DNA of 64,000 nucleotides from Vreelandella salicampi (GCF_013415105.1 NZ_JACCDF010000002.1:434001-498000), one strand, 5' to 3'. Positions 7,265-16,903 are shown, counted from the first letter of the stretch. The notes: generated by a model from the letters alone, not told the origin. Program-made: numbers and translations.

Positions 7265-10134
7265 TAGCCTTCCTCCAGGGCGTCGCGCACCTCATCGCTA
7301 GTGGCTTTGCTAAGCGCCAGTTGGGCGCTGGCTTGGGCATCGGCAAGGTCGAATTCCCGCAGGCGGGCTTTGACCAGCGGAATTTGCCGTGCACTAACGG
7401 AAAGTTCGTCAACACCTAAGCCTACGAGCACTGGGACAGCCATCGCATCGGAGGCTAACTCGCCGCACACGCCTACCCATTTACCGTTGGCGTGGGCGGC
7501 ATCCACGGTCATTTGGATTAAGCGCAGTACCGCCGGGTGCAGGCCGTCGGCTTGGGCAGAGAGCTCCGGGTGGCCGCGGTCAATGGCCAGGGTGTATTGG
7601 GTTAAGTCATTGGTGCCTACCGAGAAGAAGTCCACCTCAGCCGCCAGCGTGGGCGCCAACAGTGCGCTGGAAGGTACTTCGATCATGACGCCAAGCTGTA
7701 CATCGGTAGCGCGCTCTTGCGGCGCAATCTCGTTGAGTAGGCGGTCGTAAATAGCTTTGGCGGCGCGGAACTCGGCCACGTCCTTGACCATTGGCAGCAT
7801 GATCCGCAGCGGATGGTCAACGGCCGCCATTAGTAGTGCGCGCAGCTGGGTTTCCAAAACGTGGGGTTGGGTCAGTGCTAAGCGAATACCGCGCAGGCCG
7901 AGGAAGGGGTTGTCTTCCTGAGGAACCGGCCAGTATGGCAGCGGCTTGTCACCGCCGACATCCAGAGTGCGCGCCACCAACGGGCGACCATCCAGGGCAT
8001 CGGTGGCTTCGCGGTATTCGGCAATCTGGGTGCTTAAATCCGGCGCACTTGAGTAGGCCATAAACAGGAACTCGGTGCGCAGCAGGCCAACGCCTTCAGC
8101 GCCGCGCTCAACGGCATCGGCAGCGTGGGCCGTGTTGCCTAGGTTGGCAGCCACTTCGACCCGGTGCTCATCGCGGGTCTTGGCTTGTTCAAAGCGAGAC
8201 TCCCAGGCATCGGCTTCCCGCTGCTGCTGATCAAGTAGCTGCTGTTCGGCGCGCTGCAGGCGCGCTTCAGAAGGCTGCGATGTCACGCGGCCACGCTCGC
8301 CGTCCAGAATCATCATGCCACCGTTATGCAGCGCCATGACCGTTTCGCCGGCACCGACCACGGCTGGAATACCCAACGCACGGGCCAGAATGGCGCTGTG
8401 AGCGGTGGCGCCACCGCGCACGGTCAGCAGGCCGCGAACGCGGGACGTATCCAGGCGGGCAACATCGGATGGGCCGATATCGTCCATCACCAAAATATAC
8501 GGATGGTCGGGCGGTTCGGGCAGTTGCACATCGCACAGCACGCCCAATACGCGACGGCCGACATCGCGCAGGTCGGCGGCGCGCTCCGCCAATAGCCGGT
8601 CGGCCAGCATTTCCTGGGCATGAGCCGCGGTTTCAATCGCTTCCCACCAGCCTGCTTCCGCCGAGCGGCCTTCATGAATGGCATCAATCGCGGCCTGACG
8701 CAGTTCGGGGTCGTCGAGCATCTCTTCGTGCATGGAGAGAATGTCAGCCACCTCGCCGCCGGGGGCGTTATGTACCAACGTTTGCAGCTGGGTCGCTCCC
8801 TCTTTTAGCGCTGCGTTCAAACGGCTGATTTCACGCTCGGGGTCGCTTGCGTACTCGGGGTAATCAAACTGCATCGGACGAATGACAAACACCGGCGCGA
8901 TGGCCAACCCCGGGGAGGCGGCGACGCCTGTGTGGGGCGTGTCGGCGGCCAGCGGTTCCGCCGTCGGTTGGGGTGTGTTGGCAACCTGCACGGTTTCGCG
9001 GCCACCGTCAAAGGGCGTCACTTTCTCGCCCAGGCCTGTTTCAATGGCTTCAGCCACTGTTTCTAGCGCGGCACTGGCGTTTTCACCCTCTGCGGAAAGC
9101 ACTAGCCACTGGCCGCGCCGGGCGCCCAAGCCAATGACTTTGGTCAGGCTCGCGGCAGAAACGGCGGTGGCGCTACCTTCTTCCAGGCGAACGTTGATCG
9201 GCATTGCCTGAGCGCGGGCAATTTGTACCAGCTGCTTTACCGGGCGGGCGTGCAACCCGTGGGGATTAAGTACCCGCACTCGGCGAGTTTGCGTGTTGGC
9301 GGTTTCGCCAGCCAGGGTGGCTAACAGTTGGGTGCTGTTTTTACCTACCAACTTTTCGCTTTCGCCGTTTTCCAGCACGGCTATTAGCTGATCGAGCAGT
9401 GGGCGGTGGGTATCGCCGCTGGCCGCCAGGCAAAACAGCGCGTGTACCGGGTGGCCGCCATGGGCAAGCGTTGTATCGGTGGGGGTGGCAACGCCCAGGG
9501 CTGGCTGATTAACCCCCTGAGCGTGGCTGGCGAGCCACAGGCCTTTACCCAGCCACAGCGGCGGTTCGCTGGCAACGGCGCTGATAAAGGTGTTATCAAC
9601 ACAGCCGCTTTGGCGTAAACGGGCTGCCGCAGCGAGCGCCAGTTCTTGCGGGTCACGGGCGGGGAAGTTAACGCACAGCGTGTCGGCGTCCAAGCGCGGC
9701 GCCAGCACGGGTTTAGATAATAGGCGGGCGACATCAGCGGCAGAGCTGGCGTTGGCCAGCAAATCAGCGACGCCATCGCGGTCTAGTACGTGGGTCAGCT
9801 GGCGCAGAATGTCCAGGTGCTCGTCGTTTTGCGCGGCAATGGTGACTAATACGTGCACTCGCTGGCCGTCGTGCCACTCGACGCCGTTAGGGAATTGCAG
9901 CACCCGAACCCCGGTGTGCTTCACATACTGGCGGCTTTCTGGCGTGCCGTGGGGAATGGCGATCGCATTGCCAAGATAGGTTGACGATTGTGCCTCGCGG
10001 GCATGAAGGCCTTCACGATACTCGGCCTCAACCAATCCAGCATCTGCAAGGGCATTGGCGGCACTGTCGAGAGCTGCGTGCCAGTTCTCCGCATGGCGGT
10101 CGAGCAAGATGTCATCTGGGCCGAGTGTCAACAT
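7264..10134 (-). CDS. fruB: Fused PTS EIIA(Fru)-HPr-EI phosphoryl transfer protein
   Basis: 956 residues, a full phosphoryl relay in one chain. The EIIA(Fru) domain (1-145) has the active His62 in AIAIPHGTPES. Residues ~150-275 form an EIIA-like middle region. The HPr domain (~285-370) has NPHGLHARPVKQL with His295 as the phosphorylated residue. Enzyme I (~400-956) has GGATAHSAILARALGIP with His579 and the PEP-binding C-terminal barrel (LRTEFLFMA, GTNDLTQYTLAIDR). It takes phosphate from PEP and passes it to FruA, so fructose import here needs no general ptsHI. This multidomain form is typical of pseudomonads, xanthomonads and halomonads. First gene of fruBKA, with Cra-type operators upstream. 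Confidence 0.96.
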   Translation of the reverse strand: MLTLGPDDILLDRHAENWHAALDSAANALADAGLVEAEYREGLHAREAQSSTYLGNAIAIPHGTPESRQYVKHTGVRVLQFPNGVEWHDGQRVHVLVTIAAQNDEHLDILRQLTHVLDRDGVADLLANASSAADVARLLSKPVLAPRLDADTLCVNFPARDPQELALAAAARLRQSGCVDNTFISAVASEPPLWLGKGLWLASHAQGVNQPALGVATPTDTTLAHGGHPVHALFCLAASGDTHRPLLDQLIAVLENGESEKLVGKNSTQLLATLAGETANTQTRRVRVLNPHGLHARPVKQLVQIARAQAMPINVRLEEGSATAVSAASLTKVIGLGARRGQWLVLSAEGENASAALETVAEAIETGLGEKVTPFDGGRETVQVANTPQPTAEPLAADTPHTGVAASPGLAIAPVFVIRPMQFDYPEYASDPEREISRLNAALKEGATQLQTLVHNAPGGEVADILSMHEEMLDDPELRQAAIDAIHEGRSAEAGWWEAIETAAHAQEMLADRLLAERAADLRDVGRRVLGVLCDVQLPEPPDHPYILVMDDIGPSDVARLDTSRVRGLLTVRGGATAHSAILARALGIPAVVGAGETVMALHNGGMMILDGERGRVTSQPSEARLQRAEQQLLDQQQREADAWESRFEQAKTRDEHRVEVAANLGNTAHAADAVERGAEGVGLLRTEFLFMAYSSAPDLSTQIAEYREATDALDGRPLVARTLDVGGDKPLPYWPVPQEDNPFLGLRGIRLALTQPHVLETQLRALLMAAVDHPLRIMLPMVKDVAEFRAAKAIYDRLLNEIAPQERATDVQLGVMIEVPSSALLAPTLAAEVDFFSVGTNDLTQYTLAIDRGHPELSAQADGLHPAVLRLIQMTVDAAHANGKWVGVCGELASDAMAVPVLVGLGVDELSVSARQIPLVKARLREFDLADAQASAQLALSKATSDEVRDALEEG

Positions 10135-10234
10135 AGGGGTCTCCTGTAAACGCGGTCAGGCAACGGCAACGTCTGCGATTGGCGGCGCAGGGGGCGCTTA
10201 AACGTTAGTCGTAGAGTTGTTGTGGTTAGCTGGA

Positions 10235-10246
10235 TGAATCGTGTCA
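10235..10246. promoter_or_regulatory. Second, imperfect Cra-type operator
   Basis: TGAATCGTGTCA shares the left half and centre of the perfect Cra site 33 bases away (TGAATCGATTCA) and differs only in the right arm. It lies between that site and fruB (start 10134). Spaced paired sites fit a LacI-family repressor acting on the fru promoter. Confidence 0.5.
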
Positions 10247-10267
10247 CCTGTGTATAGTTGGCTATGC

Positions 10268-10279
10268 TGAATCGATTCA
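10268..10279. promoter_or_regulatory. Cra (FruR) operator
   Basis: TGAATCGATTCA is a perfect 12-base palindrome that fits the known Cra consensus (TGAAWCGNTTCA). It sits in the 236-base gap between divergent fruB and cra, so it can control both. The location plus the adjacent cra gene make the assignment strong. Confidence 0.8.
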
Positions 10280-10370
10280 CTTTGGGACACAAGCGTTGTC
10301 TTTTTGAACTTTAGTCTAGGCAAGGTGAGGCGGCTGCTAAACTCCCGCCTTAATCTAAGGAGAAGCCAGC

Positions 10371-11348
10371 ATGACACTTGCCGACATTGCCCGGCTCGCC
10401 GGTGTTTCGCGTACCACGGCAAGCTATGTAGTTAATGGCCAAGCCGAACAGCGGCGCATTAGTACGGCGACCATTGAAAAAGTGATGGCTGTCGTTCGTC
10501 AGCACCGCTATCACATTGACCCACAGGCGGCAGCGCTTCGCCGCGGTGCGAGTCGGCTGATCGGCTTAATCGTGCCGGACCTTGAAAATATTAGTTACGC
10601 GCGCCTGGCCAAGCGCTTAGAGCGTGGTGCACGGGAACGGGGTTATCAACTGTTGGTGGTCAGCTCTGATGACTGTGCTGATAGCGAGCGTACCTTGGCA
10701 CTGGCGCTGCGTGCTCAGCGCTGCGAAGTGCTGATTACCGCCAGCTGCTTGGCGGAAGACGACACTTTTTATGCCGACTTGGTAGACGAGGGTTGGTGCG
10801 TGGTGGGGATGGACCGTGGGCTTGCGCCATATCAGTTTGCCAGCGTGGTAAGTAATGACCAAGAAGCGGCTTATGCGCTGACTCGCTCGGTGATGACGGG
10901 CAGGACCCGTCGAGTGGCGTGGTTAGAGGCAATGCCGAGCCTCTCGATCAGCCGCGAGCGGCGGGCGGGCTTTCAGGCGGCGCTGCAAGACACCTCTGTC
11001 GAGCCAATTTTGCTTAGCGGTACGCACTATGAGCGTAGCGAAGGCGCACACCTGGCAGCGCAATTGCTGGATGAAAAAGGAGGGGCTGATGCGCTGGTTA
11101 CCGCGTCTTATGTGCTTCTGGAAGGGGTGTTTGATGTGTTTTTGGAGCGGGGCGGGTTACCCGAGAAGATGCGCTTAGCCACCTTTGGTGATCACCGGCT
11201 GCTGGACTTCCTGCCGCAACCGGTGAATTCAGCGCTGCAGGATTATGACCGCATCGCCGAATTGACCCTGAATTGTGCGCTGGATGCCATGAACGGCGAT
11301 TACCAGTGTGGGCAGCAGGTGGTGGCGCGCCATTTGCGTACCCGCTAG
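10371..11348 (+). CDS. cra: LacI-family catabolite repressor/activator Cra (FruR)
   Basis: 325 residues. The N-terminal helix-turn-helix MTLADIARLAGVSRTTASYVVNGQAEQRRIS is the Cra/FruR type with the long hinge (RRISTATIEKVMAVV), followed by a periplasmic-binding-like effector domain (LIGLIVPDLENISYARLAKRLE). In relatives Cra represses fruBKA and is released by fructose 1-phosphate. It is divergent from fruB with two Cra-type operators in the gap, which fits control of fruB and probably of itself. The start has TAAGGAGAAGCCAGC just upstream, a strong ribosome site. Confidence 0.93.
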   Translation: MTLADIARLAGVSRTTASYVVNGQAEQRRISTATIEKVMAVVRQHRYHIDPQAAALRRGASRLIGLIVPDLENISYARLAKRLERGARERGYQLLVVSSDDCADSERTLALALRAQRCEVLITASCLAEDDTFYADLVDEGWCVVGMDRGLAPYQFASVVSNDQEAAYALTRSVMTGRTRRVAWLEAMPSLSISRERRAGFQAALQDTSVEPILLSGTHYERSEGAHLAAQLLDEKGGADALVTASYVLLEGVFDVFLERGGLPEKMRLATFGDHRLLDFLPQPVNSALQDYDRIAELTLNCALDAMNGDYQCGQQVVARHLRTR

Positions 11349-11363
11349 TTTGTTCTTTGCGCT

Positions 11364-11840
11364 TTAAACCGTTCGGGCTTGAGCCCACGACTCTGCATCG
11401 GGAATCGCCATATCGTAGCGTTCGCTTAGGTAGGGCGATGACAGCAGAAAATCAGCGCTGGCCGTGTTGCAGGCCACGGGGACGTTCCATAGTGCCGCCA
11501 AGCGCAGTAGGGCTTTAACATCCGGGTCGTGGGGCTGTGGAGCAAACGGGTCCCAGAGGAAAATCAGTACGTCGAGCTGTTGCTCAGCAATACGTGCGCC
11601 AATCTGCTGGTCGCCACCTAACGGCCCGCTCATTAAACCTTCTACTTCAAGACCCAGCGCGTTTTTAAGCCGCTTGGACGTGGTGCCTGTGCCAATCAGC
11701 GTGTGCTGGCTGAGTGTTTCCTTCCAGCGTGTTGCCCACTCCAACATTTCAGCTTTTTTGCCGTCGTGGGCAATCAGCGCAATGCGCTTGCGCGCCTGCA
11801 GCGTGCGAACGGCTTGGCGGGGTGGGCGTGCGTCGGTCAT
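11364..11840 (-). CDS. mgsA: Methylglyoxal synthase
   Basis: 158 residues from the ATG at 11840, chosen because GGAGAG lies 7 bases upstream; a longer frame starts at 11882 but would overlap pyk. It converts dihydroxyacetone phosphate to methylglyoxal and phosphate, a bypass that relieves sugar-phosphate stress. Motifs: RIALIAHDGKKAEML (N-terminal phosphate site), TGTTSKRL, GPLGGDQQIGARI and FLWDPFAPQPHDPDVKALLRLA with the catalytic Asp region, then NVPVACNTASADFL. It follows pyk by 28 bases on the same strand, so it is probably cotranscribed with it. It converges on cra, with 15 bases between. Confidence 0.95.
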   Translation of the reverse strand: MTDARPPRQAVRTLQARKRIALIAHDGKKAEMLEWATRWKETLSQHTLIGTGTTSKRLKNALGLEVEGLMSGPLGGDQQIGARIAEQQLDVLIFLWDPFAPQPHDPDVKALLRLAALWNVPVACNTASADFLLSSPYLSERYDMAIPDAESWAQARTV

Positions 11841-11868
11841 GGCATGGCTCTCCAGGTCACAGTTGCAA

Positions 11869-13335
11869 TTATTCTGCGTCAACGGCGATTACTTTCATGG
11901 TGTTGGTGCCGCCGTGAGCGTTCATATGGTCTCCGCGGGTAAGAATGACATGCTCGCCTGGGCGTGCCAATCCGTGGGCTTGCAGCAGCGTTAGGGCTTC
12001 TTTATTGAGATCCTTAGGGTCCATGTGGGAAGTGTCGAAGGGTAACGACACGACGCCGCGGTAAAGCGCCATGCGCCGCTGAGCGATAGGGCTGTGGGCG
12101 AGGCCGACAATGGGCAGGCCGGAGCGAATGCGCGACGCGATTAGCGGCGTGTAGCCTGTCGAGGTCATGCAGGCGATGGCACGAACGCCGGTCAAGTGGT
12201 TAGCGGCGTACATGGCGGACAGTGCAATGGTTTCATCAATACGCTCAAAGCCTTCATGGATACGGTGGCCAGATTCTTGAGCTATGCGTTCCCGCTCAGC
12301 ACCCATGCACACCCGGTCCATCGCTTCGATGGTTTCTACCGGGTAATCGCCGGCGGCGGTTTCAGCGGAAAGCATGACCGCGTCAGTCGCATCAAGCACA
12401 GCGTTAGCCACGTCGAACACTTCGGCGCGGGTAGGTAGCGGCGACTCAATCATCGATTCCATCATTTGAGTTGCGGTAATCACGGCACGGTTCAGCGTGC
12501 GCGCATGCTTGATAATCCGCTTTTGGGTGCCGATCAACGCAGCATCGCCAATTTCTACCCCGAGATCACCACGGGCCACCATGACCGCTTCTGAGGCTTC
12601 GATAATGCCATCTAGGGTGGCGCCATCGGCAACGGCCTCGGCGCGCTCCAATTTCGCCACTAAGCCAATTTCTTTGCCTACGTCGCCGAGCAATTCGCGG
12701 GCTTCTTGCATATCGGCAGCGCTGCGAGGGAAAGAAACGGCTAGATAATCAACGCCGATGTCGACAGCGGTTTTTAAATCGTCTTTATCTTTGTCGGTCA
12801 ACGCCGGGGCTGAAAGTCCGCCGCCTTGTTTGTTGATGCCTTTATTGTTGGAAAGTTTGCCGCCCACGTGAACGCGCGTGTGAACCTCTTGCCCAACGAT
12901 TGACGTGACATCCAATACCAGGCGACCGTCATCCAGCAACAAGCGGTCGCCTGCGGCGACGTCATCAACCAATGACTTGTAATCACAACCGACACGCTCT
13001 TCGGTGCCGCTGTTGGCATCTAATGCCATATCGAGCACAAAGGCCTGGCCGACCTTCAGATGAACCGCCCCTTCGGCAAAGCGCGAAATACGAATTTTTG
13101 GACCTTGAAGGTCACCCAGGGCAGCAACACTTCGGCCAAGGCGTTGGGCAATGTCGCGAACGTCGCTCAAGCGGCGGCGGTGGTCGTCTGCTGCGCCGTG
13201 GGAGAAATTGAGCCGCACCACGTCAACGCCCGCTTTTAGCATGGCTTCTAACACTCCGGGGCGGTCGCTGGCGGGGCCAAGTGTGGCGACAATTTTGGTA
13301 CGGCGAAGGGGAGTGGTGGACGTTGAGGGTGTCAT
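11869..13335 (-). CDS. pyk: Pyruvate kinase
   Basis: 488 residues from the ATG at 13335, which has CAGGAG 8 bases upstream; a longer frame from 13416 adds 27 residues unlike the family. It converts PEP and ADP to pyruvate and ATP. Motifs: RRTKIVATLGPASD at the N-terminus, VRLNFSHG substrate-binding segment, EASEAVMVARGDLGVEIG family signature around the catalytic Lys region, and TRAEVFDVANAVLDATDAVMLSAETAAGDYP. The length fits the type II (PykA-like) enzyme. Upstream, in the gap to divergent gap, sits a HexR-type palindrome that could control both genes. mgsA follows. Confidence 0.96.
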   Translation of the reverse strand: MTPSTSTTPLRRTKIVATLGPASDRPGVLEAMLKAGVDVVRLNFSHGAADDHRRRLSDVRDIAQRLGRSVAALGDLQGPKIRISRFAEGAVHLKVGQAFVLDMALDANSGTEERVGCDYKSLVDDVAAGDRLLLDDGRLVLDVTSIVGQEVHTRVHVGGKLSNNKGINKQGGGLSAPALTDKDKDDLKTAVDIGVDYLAVSFPRSAADMQEARELLGDVGKEIGLVAKLERAEAVADGATLDGIIEASEAVMVARGDLGVEIGDAALIGTQKRIIKHARTLNRAVITATQMMESMIESPLPTRAEVFDVANAVLDATDAVMLSAETAAGDYPVETIEAMDRVCMGAERERIAQESGHRIHEGFERIDETIALSAMYAANHLTGVRAIACMTSTGYTPLIASRIRSGLPIVGLAHSPIAQRRMALYRGVVSLPFDTSHMDPKDLNKEALTLLQAHGLARPGEHVILTRGDHMNAHGGTNTMKVIAVDAE

Positions 13336-13446
13336 ATCGATAACTCCTGATGAGCAGCGTTGGCTGCCCCTTGTGGGTTGTGCAAAGCCATAACGAATGA
13401 GTGATTGTATCGGCAATTAAGTGTTGGACTACGATAGCCTTAATAT

Positions 13447-13461
13447 AGTAATTTTACTACA
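13447..13461. promoter_or_regulatory. HexR-type operator between pyk and gap
   Basis: AGTAATTTTACTACA; read on the minus strand it is TGTAGTAAAATTACT, identical in 14 of 15 bases to the site upstream of zwf at 23924. HexR (RpiR family) binds such palindromes at glycolytic and Entner-Doudoroff genes and responds to KDPG. It lies 112 bases from the pyk start and 133 from the gap start. Confidence 0.75.
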
Positions 13462-13593
13462 TATTGGAGAGATACTAGCCTATAGCGGCGGTTATGGCAG
13501 GTTTTAATCGGCCTATTGGTGATTAAATACGTATTTTTAGTAATTTTTTACTGGATACGCCATCTACGACCACTGTTTAAAAGAGGTGCCATC

Positions 13594-14598
13594 ATGACCA
13601 TAAGAGTTGCCATTAACGGGTTCGGACGGATTGGCCGCAACGTACTGCGCGCGCTATACGAAAACAGCTACCGTGATCGTGTTAAGGTCGTTGCAATTAA
13701 TGATTTGGGCGACCCTTCTCTTAACTCGCATCTGCTGCGCCACGACACGGTTCATGGTCACTTCCCTTTCAAAGTAGAACACGATGCGAAAAGCATCAGT
13801 GTCGATGGTGATCGTATTGCGATCTCATCAGAGCGCGACCCAGCTAAACTGCCCTGGGCGTCCATGAGCATTGATTTGGTTATGGAGTGCACAGGTCTGT
13901 TCACCAAGCGCGACGCAGCTGCCAAGCACATTGAAGCGGGCGCTAAGCGTGTGCTGATCTCGGCCCCCAGCCCCGATGCCGACGCAACCATTGTTTATGG
14001 CGTTAATGACAACGTGCTGACCGCGGACCACACCGTTGTCTCCAATGCCTCTTGCACGACTAACTGCCTTGCGCCGGTAGCGAAAGCGCTGAATGACGTT
14101 GTGGGCATTGAAAACGGCTTAATGACCACCGTTCACGCCTACACCAACGATCAGAACCTGTCGGATGTTTACCATTCTGACCCGTACCGCGCGCGTAGTG
14201 CCACGCATTCGATGATTCCGACTAAGACCGGCGCGGCCGCTGCTGTGGGGCTGGTATTGCCGGAGCTAGCGGGCAAGTTTGATGGTTTGGCGATACGCGT
14301 ACCCGTGATCAACGTTTCTTTAGTGGACCTGACCTTTACCGCTGGGCGTGATACCACTAAAGATGAGATTAACGCGATTGTTGAAAAAGCGGCGGCTAGC
14401 TCGCCGGTACTTGCCGTTAACGCCGAACCGCTGGTCTCTATCGACTTTAACCATGATGCGAATTCGTCGACGTTTGATGCCAACCACACTCGAGTGAATG
14501 GCCGTCTGGTGAAAATCATGGCGTGGTACGACAATGAGTGGGGCTTCTCCAACCGCATGTTGGATACCGCCGAAGCCATGCATTCGGCAGCCGAGTAA
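13594..14598 (+). CDS. gap: Glyceraldehyde-3-phosphate dehydrogenase, type I
   Basis: 334 residues from the ATG at 13594 (AGAGGTG upstream; a frame from 13516 adds a non-conserved 26-residue leader). It oxidises glyceraldehyde 3-phosphate to 1,3-bisphosphoglycerate. The NAD-binding start is [21 protein letters not shown], the catalytic Cys lies in [15 protein letters not shown] near 153, and the C-terminal [16 protein letters not shown] is conserved. It has the typical length and is divergent from pyk with a HexR-type site between. An inverted GCCCT/AGGGC pair right after the stop lacks a T-tract, so I do not call it a terminator. Confidence 0.96.
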   Translation: MTIRVAINGFGRIGRNVLRALYENSYRDRVKVVAINDLGDPSLNSHLLRHDTVHGHFPFKVEHDAKSISVDGDRIAISSERDPAKLPWASMSIDLVMECTGLFTKRDAAAKHIEAGAKRVLISAPSPDADATIVYGVNDNVLTADHTVVSNASCTTNCLAPVAKALNDVVGIENGLMTTVHAYTNDQNLSDVYHSDPYRARSATHSMIPTKTGAAAAVGLVLPELAGKFDGLAIRVPVINVSLVDLTFTAGRDTTKDEINAIVEKAAASSPVLAVNAEPLVSIDFNHDANSSTFDANHTRVNGRLVKIMAWYDNEWGFSNRMLDTAEAMHSAAE

Positions 14599-14609
14599 CG
14601 CCCTCCCTC

Positions 14610-15659
14610 TTAAGGGCAGGTATCGCCGGGCAGCAGTTCTGTCTTGAGCAACTGCTGCTCGGCGGGCAGGTGACCCAAAATCATCTGCGCGGCGACCCTG
14701 CCCTTGCCCACGCTATCCTGGCGCACCGTGGTCAGTCGTGGCGCCCGGTACTGGCCTTCGGCAATGCCATCGAACCCGGTAATGCGTAACTCTTCCGGTA
14801 CCCGAATACCGCGCTGCTCAGCGAGAGTCAGCGCTGTCAGCGCAATGCGGTCAGACATGCATAGCAGCAGGTCTGGCCGCTGTTCTATGGGCTGGTCGAG
14901 AATTTCGGCAATCACCGGCGAGCACACCTCAAAGATATTCTCTTCGATATTCCACAGTGGCACCGCGCCTAGCGTTATGGCGTGTTCTTCCAGCGCCTCA
15001 TAAAAGCCCGCCAGTCGTGCGCGGCTGATGGTGCTGGTGCTGGGCAGCATGGTATGGGCCGCCGTCACGCGGCCATTGCAGGGCTCGACGGTCAGCCTCA
15101 GGTTGATGATCGCCGGGCGCTCAGGGCGTTGCTTGAGCGCATGGCAGGCAATGTGGTAGCTGGCCTCGGTGTCATCAATGTGCACCGTCGGGCAACCCTC
15201 CACGTCAAAATCTACCGACACCAGCGGGCGCTGGAACGGCAACCGTTGCAGCAACTGATTGTTGGGCATCAGACCGTAGACGATAAAGCCGTCGGCGATG
15301 TTGGCCGAGCCTGCGGGTTGCGAGTCGTGGCCGCGTCCCGGCAGTAACAGGAGCGTATGGCCATGGGCGTCCAGTACTTCGGCGACGCCGGATAAAAACT
15401 CGCTGGCAACCGCGTCATTCAGGCTATAGGTGAGGCTTTCCGCCAGCACCACGGCCACGATGCGTGAGCGCCCGGTACGCAGGCTGCGGGCCTTGGCGTC
15501 GGGGCCGCTGTAGCCCAGGCGGGCAGCCTCGCTGAGGATGCGTTCGCGAAGCGTGGGGGAGAGCTGGTCCGGCCGGTTGAACGCGTTGGAAATAGTGGCA
15601 GTCGAGACGCCGAGTTCACGGGCAAGGTCCTTGAGCGTCATTCGGCGGGGTGGTGTCAC
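14610..15659 (-). CDS. LacI-family regulator of the alpha-glucoside locus
   Basis: 349 residues from a GTG at 15659, chosen because AGGAAA lies 4 bases upstream; the ATG at 15641 (MTLKDLARELGVS) has no ribosome site, and a longer frame from 15722 is unlikely. The helix-turn-helix is MTLKDLARELGVSTATISNAFNRPDQLSPTLRERIL, followed by a periplasmic-binding-type sensor domain (RIVAVVLAESL, DGFIVYGLMPN, DLLLCMSDRIALTAL, ITGFDGI). It sits last in a same-strand run behind the ABC ATPase and glucosidase genes, so it most likely represses that locus, with an alpha-glucoside as inducer. The candidate operators are the CTTAATCGATTAAG-type palindromes at 21.8-22.0 kb. Effector not shown. Confidence 0.85.
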   Translation of the reverse strand: MTPPRRMTLKDLARELGVSTATISNAFNRPDQLSPTLRERILSEAARLGYSGPDAKARSLRTGRSRIVAVVLAESLTYSLNDAVASEFLSGVAEVLDAHGHTLLLLPGRGHDSQPAGSANIADGFIVYGLMPNNQLLQRLPFQRPLVSVDFDVEGCPTVHIDDTEASYHIACHALKQRPERPAIINLRLTVEPCNGRVTAAHTMLPSTSTISRARLAGFYEALEEHAITLGAVPLWNIEENIFEVCSPVIAEILDQPIEQRPDLLLCMSDRIALTALTLAEQRGIRVPEELRITGFDGIAEGQYRAPRLTTVRQDSVGKGRVAAQMILGHLPAEQQLLKTELLPGDTCP

Positions 15660-15796
15660 GGGGTTTCCTATGCAGGCTAATGTCAGGCGTCCATCCGCAA
15701 GAATACCGACCCCCGCAGCCACCCGACAAGCCCTTCATCATACGGCTCGTCGCGATCTGCGCGGGTCAGTGGATAATCGTGGTCAAAGTACGCCAG

Positions 15797-16903
15797 TCAG
15801 GCGGCTTGCCGTTGAGCAGGCAAATCCAGCGCGGCACCGCGGTCGTCGAACAGATGTACGTGTTGCGTGTCCGGTACTAGCGCGACGTGTTGCCCCTCTT
15901 CCCATTGACTAGGCGCTTCGCTGCGATGGATTAGCAGTGTATCCCCTTCTTTTGGATCCAGATAAACGTAGACTTCGTTACCCAGGTATTCAACGTTGAC
16001 GATCTCGAAACGGTTATCTCCAGACGGCTCTGCCAGGCGGAGGTGCTCCGGGCGCACGCCAATATTGAGCACGGCGCTTTGCGGCTGCGCACTTGCATCC
16101 TGTGGCAAGGCAAGTTCGCCCACGCCTGGAGCGAGTACCCGGCAGCCATGGTCATCGTTTGCCAGCAGTTGGGCAGGCATGAAATTCATGGTGGGTGAGC
16201 CGATAAACCCGGCAACGAACTTGGTGGCAGGGCGCTGATAAAGCTCTTGAGGGCTGCCCACCTGTTCGACATGGCCGCCGTTGAGCACCACGATCTTGTC
16301 GGCAAGCGTCATGGCCTCTACCTGATCATGGGTCACGTAGATCATGGTGGAGCCGAGACGATTATGCAGCCGGGCGATTTCGTTGCGCATCTGTACGCGC
16401 AGTGAGGCGTCCAGGTTGGAGAGCGGTTCGTCAAACAGCAGAATGCGCGGTTCCCGTGCCATGGCGCGGCCCATGGCCACCCGCTGGCGCTGGCCACCGG
16501 AAAGTGCCTTGGGCTTGCGGTGCAGCAACCCTTCCAACTGAAGAATCCTGGCTGTGCTCATCACCCGATCATTGATCGTCTCATCCGACTGTTTGGCCAG
16601 CTTAAGACCAAACGCCATGTTGTCGTATACGGTCATGTGCGGGTAGAGCGCATAGGACTGGAACACCATGCCGACACCGCGTTCGCGTGGCGGGAGGTCG
16701 TTGACCACAGTGTCATCAATACGCAAATCGCCATCGGTGATGGATTCTAGACCGGCAATCAGGCGTAGCAGGGTCGACTTACCGCAGCCCGATGGGCCGA
16801 CGAACACCACGAATTGACCATCGCCGATTTCAAGATCGACGTCGTCGATGATGTGGTCGCGGCCAAACACCTTGTTAATTTTTTCAAGCTTGACACTTGC
16901 CAT
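15797..16903 (-). CDS. Sugar ABC transporter ATP-binding protein (MalK/UgpC type)
   Basis: 368 residues. Walker A GPSGCGKSTLLRLIAG near 38, Q-loop in MVFQSYALYPHMTVYDNMAFG, signature LSGGQRQRVAMGRAM near 134, Walker B RILLFDEPLSNLD, and switch His in YVTHDQVEAM. The C-terminal ~130 residues form the OB-fold regulatory domain found in MalK-type ATPases (IGVRPEHLRL). It powers the two permeases encoded upstream at 18.6-20.5 kb for alpha-glucoside import. It lies 77 bases behind the glucosidase gene on the same strand, consistent with one operon: binding protein, two permeases, glucosidase, ATPase. A ribosome site (AAGGAGTCACCC) precedes the ATG. Confidence 0.92.
   Translation of the reverse strand: MASVKLEKINKVFGRDHIIDDVDLEIGDGQFVVFVGPSGCGKSTLLRLIAGLESITDGDLRIDDTVVNDLPPRERGVGMVFQSYALYPHMTVYDNMAFGLKLAKQSDETINDRVMSTARILQLEGLLHRKPKALSGGQRQRVAMGRAMAREPRILLFDEPLSNLDASLRVQMRNEIARLHNRLGSTMIYVTHDQVEAMTLADKIVVLNGGHVEQVGSPQELYQRPATKFVAGFIGSPTMNFMPAQLLANDDHGCRVLAPGVGELALPQDASAQPQSAVLNIGVRPEHLRLAEPSGDNRFEIVNVEYLGNEVYVYLDPKEGDTLLIHRSEAPSQWEEGQHVALVPDTQHVHLFDDRGAALDLPAQRQAA

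Noticed and set aside
10198-10422. 74-residue minus-strand frame across the fruB-cra gap
   Set aside because: It covers the Cra operators and the start of cra, has no similarity that I recognise, and no ribosome site.
14593-14620. Inverted GCCCT/AGGGC pair after gap as a terminator
   Set aside because: Short stem and no T-tract; it may still help end converging transcripts but is not supported enough.
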